A stretch of 64,000 nucleotides of DNA from UBA966 sp046350355 (GTDB lineage Bacteria > Planctomycetota > Phycisphaerae > Phycisphaerales > SM1A02). The notes below the pieces were generated by a model, which was given only the letters and a program-made list of their open reading frames with translations, had not been told where the DNA came from and did not search any database. The stretch lies in NCBI GenBank assembly GCA_046350355.1, contig JAXMAN010000002.1, positions 682,001 through 746,000 on the forward strand. Reading direction: 5' to 3'. A program made the position numbers and the translations under genes. Below, one piece after another: positions 39,653-48,306 of this stretch (position 1 is its first letter; every line of letters begins with the position of its first letter).

Positions 39653-40906
39653 TCAGCGGCGCGGCGGGGGCGGCGCGTCGTCGGGGAAGGGCATCGCGTC
39701 CAGGTGCGGCACGAAGACCAGCACGGTGCGCCGCGCGGGCATGCCTGCGCGCTCGGGCGACGCGAGCAGCAGCGCGGTGCCGAGCGTCGTGAGCCGCGGC
39801 GGCCGCGACTGCTCCGGGGGCGCGGCGAGCGCGGCGGCGAGCAGCGCGCGCGCCAGCGCGAGGCGGGGCGAGGCGGGCGGCGGCGCGGGGGAGTTCGTCG
39901 GTGGCGCGGGCGGCGTCTCGGGCGCGGGCGGAGCCGCGCGCTGGCGCGGCGCCTCCAGCGGCGGATCGCTCGTGGGACGGCTGCTGCGCACGGGCGGGCG
40001 ATCGATGGGCGCCGGCTGCAGCGGCGGCGCGGTCGCGGGCGGCGCTGCAGGCGGCGGCGCCGCAGGCGGCACCGGCGGCGTGGCCGAGGGCGGCGTCCCG
40101 GGCGGCGCGGGCGTCCCGGGCGGCGCCGCAGGCGGCGTCGTGCCGGGCGTCGTCGGCTCCTGCGGCGGGGCGTTTCCCGGCTCCGCAGGCGGCGCGTCCG
40201 CGACCGGCGGCGCCGCCTCCTCCGTCGGCGCGGCGGGCCGCTCCAGCTCCACCATCCCCGCGGGATCGCACGTCAGCACCCACGCGACGCCGCGCTCCAG
40301 CTCCAGCTCCATCGCGCACGAGCGCACGACCTCGCCCGCCAGCCGCTCGCCGTGGCGCAGCAGGCTCGCCTCCGCGGTGCTGGTCACCACCTGCGGCACG
40401 AGGTCCAGCGCGATGCGCCCACCGTCCTCCATCGGCACCGGCCAGCTCCGCGCCATCAGGCGCACCGTCGCGCCGGGACGCTCGCGCGCGACCGAATCGA
40501 TCTCCACGAGCGCGTCGCCCACCGGCGCGGCGACGAGTTCGCGCCAGGTCGGCGCGGCGCCCATCCAGGTCTGCAGGTTGAGCGGGCTGCCGCCCATCGC
40601 CGCGAGCAGCGCGTCCAGCTCCCCGGCGCGCACCGGCCAGAGGACGAAGCCGTTCGCCCGCAGCGCCAGCTCGTCCGCGCCGGCCGCGGCGGGCGCCGCG
40701 AACTGCTGCAGCGCGTCGGCCAGCCGGCGGCCGTCGTCGGTGACCTGCCAGGTGACGACCTCGAGCCCGTTCTGCCCCGGCGCCACGCGCGTGCGCGCCG
40801 AAGTGACGCGGCCCGGCGGCGTCGCCGGCCCGGGACCGCCCGCGCACCCCGCGAGGAGGGCGGCCGCGGCTGCCGCGCCCGCCGCCACGCGGAGCGCGCG
40901 CGTCAC
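39653..40906 (-). CDS. Lipoprotein with proline-rich repeat region, function unknown
   Basis: A 417-residue precursor. The signal ends in the lipobox 'ALLAGC' (Cys21). The mature N-terminal domain of about 200 residues is compact and mixed alpha/beta (LEVVTWQVTDDGRRLADALQ; 'VLWPVRAGELDALLAAMGGSPLNLQTW'). It is followed by about 130 residues of Pro/Ala/Thr repeats ('PPGTPAPPGTPPSATPP') and a C-terminal helix-rich part. No known motif is seen. Translation starts at GTG 40906, which overlaps the LOG gene stop (GTGA), so the three genes 39653-46409 form one coupled operon. A role in envelope assembly is possible from the neighbour but not shown. Confidence 0.7.
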   Translation of the reverse strand: MTRALRVAAGAAAAAALLAGCAGGPGPATPPGRVTSARTRVAPGQNGLEVVTWQVTDDGRRLADALQQFAAPAAAGADELALRANGFVLWPVRAGELDALLAAMGGSPLNLQTWMGAAPTWRELVAAPVGDALVEIDSVARERPGATVRLMARSWPVPMEDGGRIALDLVPQVVTSTAEASLLRHGERLAGEVVRSCAMELELERGVAWVLTCDPAGMVELERPAAPTEEAAPPVADAPPAEPGNAPPQEPTTPGTTPPAAPPGTPAPPGTPPSATPPVPPAAPPPAAPPATAPPLQPAPIDRPPVRSSRPTSDPPLEAPRQRAAPPAPETPPAPPTNSPAPPPASPRLALARALLAAALAAPPEQSRPPRLTTLGTALLLASPERAGMPARRTVLVFVPHLDAMPFPDDAPPPPRR

Positions 40907-42033
40907 GCGCCCGCCTCGTCGGGCATCTCGTTCATGCGGTCGATGAAGCGGCGCACGTGCCCGAAGCCGCGCTTGGTGTGGTGGAAGGCGACGCGCGGGA
41001 GGTGGACATGGTCGTCCTCGCCCTCCAGCGGCGTCAGGTGCTGCGTCACGCTCCCCGACTTCACCAGGTGGGAGAACTCGTCGTTGATCTGCTCGAGCTG
41101 CCGCGGCGAAAGCGGCCGCTTCACGCGCACGACGAAGGTGTCGCCCACGTAGCGCGAGGAGTGGTAGCGGTGGTAGAAGCGCACGATGCGCGCGACCGCG
41201 TCCGCCGGGCTCTCGGCGATCTCGTAGAGCGAGGTGTCCTCGTGCGAGATCCACCCCGCCTCGATGAGGTTCTCGACGACGCCCTTCTCCCAGCGGCGCC
41301 AGTAGCCGCGCGGCTTGCCGTCGGGGCCCGCGCCCTCGACGAGCACCACCGGCAGCGGGTGCGTCTTGCCCGTCTGGATCAGCGTCAGCGTCTCGAAGAG
41401 CTCGTCCATCGTGCCGAAGCCGCCGGGGAAGCAGGCGACCGCGTCCGAGTGGCTCACGAACATCAGCTTGCGCGTGAAGAAGTAGCGGAAGTTGACCAGC
41501 TTTGGGTCGCCCTTGATGATCTCGTTGGCGTTGGTCTCGAAGGGCAGGCGGATGGAGAGGCCGAAGCTCGCCTCGCGCTGCGGACCCTCGTGGCCCGCCT
41601 TCATGATGCCCAGGCCCGCGCCGGTGATCGCCATCCAGCCTTCGGCGGCCATGAGCGCGCCGAACTCGCTGGCGGCGCGGTAGTCGGGGTGGTCCTCGGG
41701 GGTGCGCGCGCTGCCGAAGATGGAGATCTTGCGCACGCCCTTGTAGCGGTTGAAGACGCGGTAGCCGCTGCGCATCTCGCGCAGCGCGCGCTCCATCACC
41801 TTGAGCTGCCCGAGGTCGACGCTGTCCGAGAGCGTGCGCAGCGCCGTGCGCATCATCTCCTCGACGAGGTTCGCGCGGCGCGAACCGCCCGACTCGTGCG
41901 GCGCGAGCGCGGCCGCCGCGGCCTCCGCGAGCGCCTCCACCTGGCGCGCGATCGCGGGCTCGAGGGCGGGCGCGTCCTCGCGGCGGGCGGGCTCGGGGGC
42001 GGAGAAGGCGGCGCGTTCGTCGGGAGGCGTCAT
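40903..42033 (-). CDS. LOG-family nucleotide-binding protein
   Basis: A 376-residue protein of the lysine-decarboxylase-like (LOG/TIGR00730) family, with the nucleotide-binding hallmark 'CFPGGFGTMDELFETLT' (PGGxGTxxE) and a Rossmann-like 'ISIFGSARTPEDHPDY' and 'AITGAGLGIMKAGHEG'. LOG enzymes release bases from nucleoside 5'-monophosphates; the name lysine decarboxylase is misleading. The protein has a long N-terminal helical region and a C-terminal extension of about 90 residues, as in the larger PpnN-like subgroup, although it is shorter than PpnN. The substrate is not determinable. It overlaps both neighbours by 4 nt. Confidence 0.82.
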   Translation of the reverse strand: MTPPDERAAFSAPEPARREDAPALEPAIARQVEALAEAAAAALAPHESGGSRRANLVEEMMRTALRTLSDSVDLGQLKVMERALREMRSGYRVFNRYKGVRKISIFGSARTPEDHPDYRAASEFGALMAAEGWMAITGAGLGIMKAGHEGPQREASFGLSIRLPFETNANEIIKGDPKLVNFRYFFTRKLMFVSHSDAVACFPGGFGTMDELFETLTLIQTGKTHPLPVVLVEGAGPDGKPRGYWRRWEKGVVENLIEAGWISHEDTSLYEIAESPADAVARIVRFYHRYHSSRYVGDTFVVRVKRPLSPRQLEQINDEFSHLVKSGSVTQHLTPLEGEDDHVHLPRVAFHHTKRGFGHVRRFIDRMNEMPDEAGA

Positions 42034-45000
42034 TCGGAGTGGCTCGTTCCTGCGGCGCCCGTGCGGGCGGTGGTGGTGGGCGGGCTCGCGGCCCCCGGCC
42101 CGGTCGCCGGCGCGGCGGGCGCGGGCTCGAGCTTGGGGCCGGGGCTGAGCACCGGGATCGGCGTCAGCCGCGGCTGCGGATCGCGGAAGGTACCTCCGAC
42201 GTCGATCACGAAGAGCTGGTCCGCGACGACGCCGTAGAGATCGCTCAGGATCGGCACCTGCCCGCGGTTGCGAAAGCGCAGCGCGATCGCCCCGTCGGAG
42301 ATGTCGAGCTTGCCCTCTCCCTCCAGGCGCATGGTGCCGCTGGCCAGGTTGAGCTTCTCGAAGTTCACGTTGTCCCCGGTGAGCGTGAAGTCGATGTCCG
42401 CGCGGTCCAGCGAGGCGCTCAGCGGCAGCATGAGCTGCGTGAGCTGCAGCAGGCTCAGGCCCAGCGGGAAGGAGACCATCTTGCCGTCGACGACGGCGGC
42501 GCGTCCGCTGCCGCGGCGCAGCTCCGGCGCGTCGAAGCTGCCGCGCACGTCGAAGCGCCCGCGCAGCGCGCCCTCGCGCCGCAGGTCGATGGCGCCGGTG
42601 CCCGAGCCGCCGCCGGGCGCGTTGGGCGCGTCGGCGAAGGAGGCGAAGCCGATGTTCGCGAAGGCGACGTGCAGCTCGTAGCCCTCGGTCGGGTCGACGC
42701 GCGCGCGGCCCACGAGCCGCCCCCCGTACATCGTCCCGTGGAGGTCCTCGAGCGCCACGCCGCCGGAGATGTCGTCGAAGCGAAGCTGCGCCGTCACGCG
42801 CGTCGCGACGCGCCCGAGGAAGCGGAGCTGGTCGAAGTCGAGGTCGATGCGCCCGTCGGGGGTGCCGTCCTGCGTCGCCAGGTCGAAGGTGAGCATCCCG
42901 CCCGCCTGGTCGAAGTGCACGCCCGTGTCGAAGGAGGCGTCGCTCACGCCGATGTCGCCCACCACCGCGACCTGGTGCACGCCCTCTCCGGTGATGTCGG
43001 CCATGACGCGCAGCCCGTCGGTCCAGAGCGGTCCCATCGAGGAGAAGCCGATCTGGTCGAGCGCGTTGCGGGCCGCGAGCGGCAGCAGCGCACCCGCATC
43101 GCCGCTCCAGGAGCTGAGGAGCCCGCCGAGCATCAGGTCCGCGCGCACGCCCCCCGCCTGGTTGGGGCGCACGTCGCCGGCCACGCTCAGCCAGCCGCGC
43201 TCGTTGGTCGCGGTGAGGTCCTCGATGCGCGCGCCCGCGGGCGTGCCGACCACCTGTCCGGACTGCACGCAGACGGCGAAGGGACGGCCTTCATGCACGC
43301 CCGAGAGCCAGTCCGGATGCACGGTGAGGCGCCAGGGCTCGTCGGGCCGGTCGCCGCTCAGGTCGAAGGCCGCGTCGAAGCGGCCGTGCAGCGCCCAGTC
43401 GCTCACCACGTCGCGCAGCGACTCCATGCCCGCCGCGCGCAGCGCGGAGGAGACGACGGGACTGTCGATCGCGATGTCGTCCACCGAGGCCTCGAAGCGC
43501 GCCTGCGGTCCCGTGATGCGTCCGTTGGCGACGATGTGCAGCGGCGACTCGTCGACGTCGGGTCCGCGCAGGTCGATGGAGTCGAGCTCGATCTCCCCGT
43601 CGCGGTAGAAGAGGTGGCCGCAGACAGGCTCGAGCGGCACGCATCCGGCCAGCACGATGCTGCGCGGCGTCGCGACGGCCCAGGTGGAGGTCGCCTCGCC
43701 CTGCTTGATCCAGACGACGCCGCCGTCGAAGGAGCCGCTGGGCTGCAGCGCGTCCCAGGCGCGCTCGGCGACCTCGACGCTGCCGTCGCCGCCCAGTCCC
43801 AGGAAGTCGCGCTCGATCGGGAAGTCCGTCAGGTCCACGGTGAGCGCGCCCGACTCGCCGTCGGTGGAGAAGCGCCCGTGCGCGTGCGCCTCGCCGCCGC
43901 CGTGGCGCGCGACGAGCCCCTCCAGCACGAGCCCCTCGGGCGCGATGTGCACCGTCCCCGCGACGCCGTCCAGCCCCATCTTCCCCGGCCAGGCCAGGCC
44001 GAAGCGGCGCATGACGCGCGGCAGCGTCTCGTCGGGGCGGATCGTGCCGTCGCGGATGACCGCGGTCGTCTCCACGCGCTCGCTGCGGTCGGGCTGCGTG
44101 CGCACGCTGCCGTCGATGGTCAGGTCGCCCTCGGCGCCCAGCGCCAGCATGAGCTGCGAGATCGGCGCGAAGACCTTGCCGGGCCACCCCGGCGGCGGCT
44201 TGCTGCCGGGCGCGAAGCTCGCGGGCACCGCGGCGAGCATCGGCCGCGCGAGCCGCTCGTGCTCGAAGTGGAAGCGCAGGTCGTTCTCGACGCGCCGCGA
44301 GGTGCCCTCGCGCGGGATGCCCACGATGCCCGTCACGCGGCCGACGCCGCCGGCGGGGGTGCGCGCCTGGATGCCGTCGCCCGCGAGCACGACGCGCTCG
44401 TCCTCCAGGCGAAGCTGCCCCTGCACGCTCATCGGGTAGGGGAACGCGTCGAGCACCATCTGCGCCTGGCGGATGTCGACGGTGCCGAGCACGGCGATGA
44501 CCTCGCCGCCGTCGACGTCGTGGCGCACCTGCAGGTCGAAGTCGACGAGCCCGCCCGGGCGGCTCGCCTCGTCGGCGAGGCCGGCCTCGCGCAGCGCCTC
44601 CCAGGAGCGCCGGTCGAAGAGGGTCGTGAAGATGCGCGCGGGCGCCTCGCGGAAGCTGCCCATGAGGCGGTCGTCCACGGGCACGGCGCGGCCCTTGACG
44701 GCCAGGTCGTAGCCCGGATCGCTGCCGACGACGTGCACCTCGCCCGTGAGCGTGAGCTCCGCGTCGCCGGTGCCGCGGCCGCGGAGCTGGCGCACCGTCG
44801 CGCGCGGGCCGTCGATCTCGATCGCGCCCTGCACGTGGTCGAGCTGGTACGGGAAGCCCTTGTAGCGCACCGAGCCGTCCTGCAGCGTGAGCACGCCCTT
44901 GGCGACGACGGGCGCGCCCGCGAGCGTGCCGTCGGCGCCCACCGTCGGCGCGGCGCGCGAGAGGGTCAGGTCGATGCCCGCCGCCCAGTCGCGTGCGCCG

Positions 45001-46409
45001 AACTCCTTGAGCGCCTCGACGACGACCATCGGCAGCTCGATCGCGCGCGGCGAGCCGTCGGCGTGCGGGCGCGCGTCGACCTCGCGGAGCTGCACGCGCA
45101 CCTGGAACCTCGCGAGCGCGAGCGCGTTGGCGGCCCAGTCCTCGCGCGCGTCCCAGTCGAAGGGGAGGCCGCTGCCCAGGTTCAGGTCCAGGGTGAGCGC
45201 CAGGTCCACGGGGATCGCCATCGTCTCGCCGCCGGGCTTGCCCGGTCGCAGCGTCGCCTGCTGCGCGGAGAGGCTCAGCTCGCTCCCGCGCAGCGTGAGC
45301 GTCCCCTGGCCCAGCGAGAGCGAGACGTCGCCGCCGATGGCGGTGATCGAGTCCCCCTCCAGGCGGCCCCAGGGCACCGAGCGGATCACGTCGCGCTCGC
45401 GCAGCACGAGGTCGCGCACCGCGATCTCCGCGAAGGCGACCGGCTGCGCCGCGCTTCCCTGGATGTGCGCCCCCTCGACGCGCCCGCTGATGCCGGCGCG
45501 GGTCGCCCAGGTGCGCGCCTGCAGCGGCAGGAAGGTGCGCGCCTGCGTCCCCAGGTCCAGTCCGTCGAGCGTGGCCTCGTAGGCGAAGGTGCGCTCGTTC
45601 CAGGTGCCGAAGATGCGGATCGGCGCCTCGTCGACGGGCTTGCCGTCCTGCTCGCGCTGCACGAGGGTGAAGGCGTAGACGCTCGGGTCCTCGCGCGTGT
45701 GCTCGAAGCTGCCCTCGTACGCCTGGCGCGCGAACCACTGCACGTCGTTGTCGCGCAGCACGCCGAACTCCAGACGCAGGTCGCGCAGCATCGCGGTCTG
45801 CGGCTGGCCCATCGGCGAGGAGCTGTTCCCCGGCATCGGGCGCAGCTCGAAGAGGTTGAACATCCCCGGCGCCGCCGCGCGCTCCACCATGCGCACCGTC
45901 AGCCCCTCGATCTCCATGTCCACGAGCTGGATGCGTCCGGCCAGCAGCGAGGTGGGCTCGAAGACCACGACCGCGCGGCGGATCGAGGCGACCTCGCTCG
46001 CGGACTCCGGCCAGCCCTCCACGCGCAGCGAGAGGTCGCTCGCCACCAGCGTGCTCCAGCCGTTCCAGTCGACCTCGCCGATGGAGACCTTCGCGCCCAT
46101 GCGCTCGCTGAGCTGCGCCTCGAGCGTCTCGCGCAGCAGCGAGGTCTGGCGCAGCACCGCCCAGAAGGTGGCGACCGCGGCCATGAGCGCCAGCATCGCC
46201 AGCAGCGCGACGGTGCGCCGGCGCAGGCGGCCGCGCAGGCGCGAGGGGGCCAGGATCGGCGCGCGCCGCGCGATCGCCTCGTCGGCGCGCCGCGCGAGCT
46301 TGCCCGGCGCCTGGCGCGCCAGCCGCTCCAGGTCCTGCAGATGCAGGTCCGGGATCTCCGGATCGTCGTCCGGCCGGCGCTCGCGGTGATGTCGGGGGTG
46401 GTCGCCCAT
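42030..46409 (-). CDS. AsmA-like envelope biogenesis protein
   Basis: A 1459-residue protein with a cytoplasmic N-terminus of about 65 residues, one transmembrane helix ('TVALLAMLALMAAVATFWAVL'), then a long beta-rich periplasmic part. The start of the exported part, 'LLRETLEAQLSERMGAKVSIGEVDWNGWSTLVASDLSLRVEGWPE', is the AsmA-type pattern. The C-terminus 'GEGKLDISDGAIALRFRNRGQVPILSDLYGVVADQLFVIDVGG' matches AsmA-like/TamB-related C-terminal domains. These proteins form long hydrophobic grooves thought to move phospholipids to the outer membrane. This length is in the range of TamB/YhdP relatives. It heads the operon with LOG and the lipoprotein. Confidence 0.82.
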   Translation of the reverse strand: MGDHPRHHRERRPDDDPEIPDLHLQDLERLARQAPGKLARRADEAIARRAPILAPSRLRGRLRRRTVALLAMLALMAAVATFWAVLRQTSLLRETLEAQLSERMGAKVSIGEVDWNGWSTLVASDLSLRVEGWPESASEVASIRRAVVVFEPTSLLAGRIQLVDMEIEGLTVRMVERAAAPGMFNLFELRPMPGNSSSPMGQPQTAMLRDLRLEFGVLRDNDVQWFARQAYEGSFEHTREDPSVYAFTLVQREQDGKPVDEAPIRIFGTWNERTFAYEATLDGLDLGTQARTFLPLQARTWATRAGISGRVEGAHIQGSAAQPVAFAEIAVRDLVLRERDVIRSVPWGRLEGDSITAIGGDVSLSLGQGTLTLRGSELSLSAQQATLRPGKPGGETMAIPVDLALTLDLNLGSGLPFDWDAREDWAANALALARFQVRVQLREVDARPHADGSPRAIELPMVVVEALKEFGARDWAAGIDLTLSRAAPTVGADGTLAGAPVVAKGVLTLQDGSVRYKGFPYQLDHVQGAIEIDGPRATVRQLRGRGTGDAELTLTGEVHVVGSDPGYDLAVKGRAVPVDDRLMGSFREAPARIFTTLFDRRSWEALREAGLADEASRPGGLVDFDLQVRHDVDGGEVIAVLGTVDIRQAQMVLDAFPYPMSVQGQLRLEDERVVLAGDGIQARTPAGGVGRVTGIVGIPREGTSRRVENDLRFHFEHERLARPMLAAVPASFAPGSKPPPGWPGKVFAPISQLMLALGAEGDLTIDGSVRTQPDRSERVETTAVIRDGTIRPDETLPRVMRRFGLAWPGKMGLDGVAGTVHIAPEGLVLEGLVARHGGGEAHAHGRFSTDGESGALTVDLTDFPIERDFLGLGGDGSVEVAERAWDALQPSGSFDGGVVWIKQGEATSTWAVATPRSIVLAGCVPLEPVCGHLFYRDGEIELDSIDLRGPDVDESPLHIVANGRITGPQARFEASVDDIAIDSPVVSSALRAAGMESLRDVVSDWALHGRFDAAFDLSGDRPDEPWRLTVHPDWLSGVHEGRPFAVCVQSGQVVGTPAGARIEDLTATNERGWLSVAGDVRPNQAGGVRADLMLGGLLSSWSGDAGALLPLAARNALDQIGFSSMGPLWTDGLRVMADITGEGVHQVAVVGDIGVSDASFDTGVHFDQAGGMLTFDLATQDGTPDGRIDLDFDQLRFLGRVATRVTAQLRFDDISGGVALEDLHGTMYGGRLVGRARVDPTEGYELHVAFANIGFASFADAPNAPGGGSGTGAIDLRREGALRGRFDVRGSFDAPELRRGSGRAAVVDGKMVSFPLGLSLLQLTQLMLPLSASLDRADIDFTLTGDNVNFEKLNLASGTMRLEGEGKLDISDGAIALRFRNRGQVPILSDLYGVVADQLFVIDVGGTFRDPQPRLTPIPVLSPGPKLEPAPAAPATGPGAASPPTTTARTGAAGTSHSE

Positions 46410-46420
46410 CCGAGGCCTTC

Positions 46421-46426
46421 ATCCTA
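46421..46426 (-). promoter_or_regulatory. -10-like box TAGGAT for the AsmA operon
   Basis: TAGGAT ends 11 nt before ATG 46409. Confidence 0.45.
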
Positions 46427-46442
46427 CGGCGAGGCCCTTCCG

Positions 46443-46448
46443 TACACT
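46443..46448 (+). promoter_or_regulatory. -10-like box TACACT (leaderless type)
   Basis: TACACT ends 6 nt before ATG 46455; 16 bp from the opposing TAGGAT. Confidence 0.6.
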
Positions 46449-46454
46449 CGAACG

Positions 46455-47207
46455 ATGCCTCCGCTGGCCATCGTCACGGGCGCCGCGCGGCGCGTCGGCC
46501 GCGCCTGCGCCATCGAGCTCGCGCGCGCGGGCTTCGACCTGGCGATCACCTACCGCAGCCGCCGCGAGGAGGCCGAGACGACCGCGCGCGACGCCGTCGC
46601 CGCCGCCGTCGCGTCCGGGCTGCGCGCGCCGACGGTGCGCGTGGACGCGCTCGAGCTCGCCGACGCCGCCGCGGTCGAGTCCTACGCCGCGCGCTTCGGC
46701 GCCGGGCCGGTGGACGCGCTCGTGCTCAACGCCTCGCACTACGAGGCGACGCCGCTGGGCGGCATCCGCGCGGAGACGGCGCTCCACGACTACCGCGTGA
46801 ACGCGCTCGCGCCGCTGCTGCTGGCGCAGGGGCTGCGCCGCGCGCTCGCCGCCTCGCAGCAGGAGGGGGGCGGCGCGATCGTCGCCTTCACCGACATCCA
46901 CGCACAGGGGCATCCGCGCCGCAGCTTCGCGCCGTACCTGATGAGCAAGGCGGCGCTCGCCGCGCTGGTCGAGTGCCTGGCGGTGGAGCTGGCGCCCGCG
47001 GTGCGCGTGAACGCGATCGCGCCCGGCGTCGTCGCCTGGCCCGACGACGCGCCGCGCGAGGAGCGCGAACGCTACGAGGCGCGCATCCCGCTGGAGCGCC
47101 CGGGCACGCCCGAGGACGCCGCGCGTCTGGTGCGCGCGATCGTCACGCAGATGCCGTACGTCACTGGCGCCGTCATCCGCCTGGATGGGGGACGGGCGCT
47201 GCGGTAG
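46455..47207 (+). CDS. SDR-family oxidoreductase, pteridine-reductase-like
   Basis: A 250-residue short-chain dehydrogenase. The NADP-binding motif is 'VTGAARRVGRACAIELARAG' (TGxxxRxG, the variant of PTR1/FolM rather than the usual TGxxxGxG). The active site appears to be Asp147, Tyr161 and Lys165 ('FTDIHAQ' and 'YLMSK'); PTR1 also has Asp in place of the SDR Ser. The 'NAS' element and 'VNAIAPGVVAWP' complete the fold. Such enzymes reduce dihydropterins or dihydrofolate, so it could complement or replace FolA; folK is in the window but 25 kb away. Assignment as pteridine reductase is inference. Confidence 0.78.
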   Translation: MPPLAIVTGAARRVGRACAIELARAGFDLAITYRSRREEAETTARDAVAAAVASGLRAPTVRVDALELADAAAVESYAARFGAGPVDALVLNASHYEATPLGGIRAETALHDYRVNALAPLLLAQGLRRALAASQQEGGGAIVAFTDIHAQGHPRRSFAPYLMSKAALAALVECLAVELAPAVRVNAIAPGVVAWPDDAPREERERYEARIPLERPGTPEDAARLVRAIVTQMPYVTGAVIRLDGGRALR

Positions 47208-48306
47208 CGGGCGCGGCCGCGCCCGGCGCCGCCCCCGGCGCCGTCTGCATCGCCGCCTGCACGCGTTCGGGGGGCGCGCCCACCAGCGACGCGGCCTCGC
47301 TCCAGATCGTCGCCTTCACCGGATCGCCCGCGCGCATCCACGCCTCCGCGGCGCGCACCGCGCGCAGCCAGTCGTTGGGCGCCGCGCCCGCGCTCTCCTC
47401 CAGCGCCTGCGCCGCCTCGCGGTAGGAGCCAAGCGCCGTGTACGCGGCGCCGATCTCCTCCGCGACGCCGGGATGCTCGCGCGCCGCGCGGTCCAGCGGC
47501 AGCAGCAGCTCGAGCGACTCGCGCGGCGCGCCCGCCAGCCGGCGCATGCGCGCGTCGGCGAGCCGAAACTCGATGGAGGCGGGCGCCAGGCGCCGCGCCT
47601 GCGCGATCCACTCGCGCGCGCGGGGCAGGTCGTTGGCGCGCATCGCCAGGTCGGCGAGCGCGGCCTTGGGCTCGGGGGCGTCGGGGAGCGCGCGCTCGGC
47701 CTGCTCCAGCAGCGCCCGCGCCTCCGGCGCGCGGCCGTCGCGCGCGCGCGCCAGTCCCAGGTAGAGGGCGAACTGCGCGTTCGTCGGCTGCGCCGCAAGC
47801 GCCGCCTCGTAGTGCGCGACCGCCTCCTCGTGCCGGCCCGCGGTGTCGCAGACGACGCCGGCGGCGTGCTGGAGCGCGCCGTTGGCGGGATCGAGCGCCG
47901 TCGCATTCGCGTACGCGTCCGCGGCGCGGGCGAGCACCGCGGCGCGGTCCTCGCGCGGCATGTCGGGATGCAGCGCCAGCGCGACCAGCGCGCGCGCGTG
48001 CAGCTCGTGCGCGCGCATCAGCCCGGGGGCCTCCGCGGCCAGCCGCTCGGCGACGGTCATCGCCTCGGAGGGCTTGTCGGCGGCGAGGTACGCCTCGACC
48101 GCGCGCACCGCGGCGTCCACCTTGCGCGCGTCGATCGCGGGCGCCGCGGACTTCGCCGTGGCCGTCGCCGCCGCCGGCGCCGCCGCGGGCTTCGCCGCAT
48201 CCGCGCCCTCGCCGCAGCCCGGCAGCAGCGCCGCCGCCGCAAGCAGCGCGCCAAGGCGCGCGACCACGCGTGCGGGCAGGGGATGTTCGTAGAATGCGCG
48301 ATCCAT
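47173..48306 (-). CDS. TPR-repeat lipoprotein
   Basis: A 377-residue precursor when started at ATG 48306, with lipobox 'LLPGC' near residue 31, an Ala/Lys/Pro linker, then about eight TPR-like units such as 'AAAYANATALDPANGALQHAAGVVCDTAGRHEEAVAHYEAALAAQPTN' in type. It is presumably a periplasmic adaptor. The start is uncertain: GTG 48267 would give a neater signal peptide (VARLGALLAAAALLPGC), and the frame is open to 48351. With ATG 48306 the start codon interlocks with the valS ATG on the other strand (both within CATG at 48304-48307). The C-terminus overlaps the end of the SDR gene by 35 bp. Confidence 0.68.
   Translation of the reverse strand: MDRAFYEHPLPARVVARLGALLAAAALLPGCGEGADAAKPAAAPAAATATAKSAAPAIDARKVDAAVRAVEAYLAADKPSEAMTVAERLAAEAPGLMRAHELHARALVALALHPDMPREDRAAVLARAADAYANATALDPANGALQHAAGVVCDTAGRHEEAVAHYEAALAAQPTNAQFALYLGLARARDGRAPEARALLEQAERALPDAPEPKAALADLAMRANDLPRAREWIAQARRLAPASIEFRLADARMRRLAGAPRESLELLLPLDRAAREHPGVAEEIGAAYTALGSYREAAQALEESAGAAPNDWLRAVRAAEAWMRAGDPVKATIWSEAASLVGAPPERVQAAMQTAPGAAPGAAAPATAAPVPHPGG
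48290..48295 (+). promoter_or_regulatory. -10-like box TAGAAT for valS (leaderless type)
   Basis: TAGAAT ends 9 nt before ATG 48305. It lies within the 5' part of the divergent TPR gene if that starts at 48306. Confidence 0.55.

Noticed and set aside
42039..46400. Very long plus-strand open frame opposite the AsmA-like gene, and similar long antisense frames at 47072-51250 and 23147-26290
   Set aside because: High GC makes stop codons rare in antisense frames. The products are rich in His, Arg and Ala with no folds, and the real genes on the other strand show clear families. Only the last part (46455-47207) is a gene.
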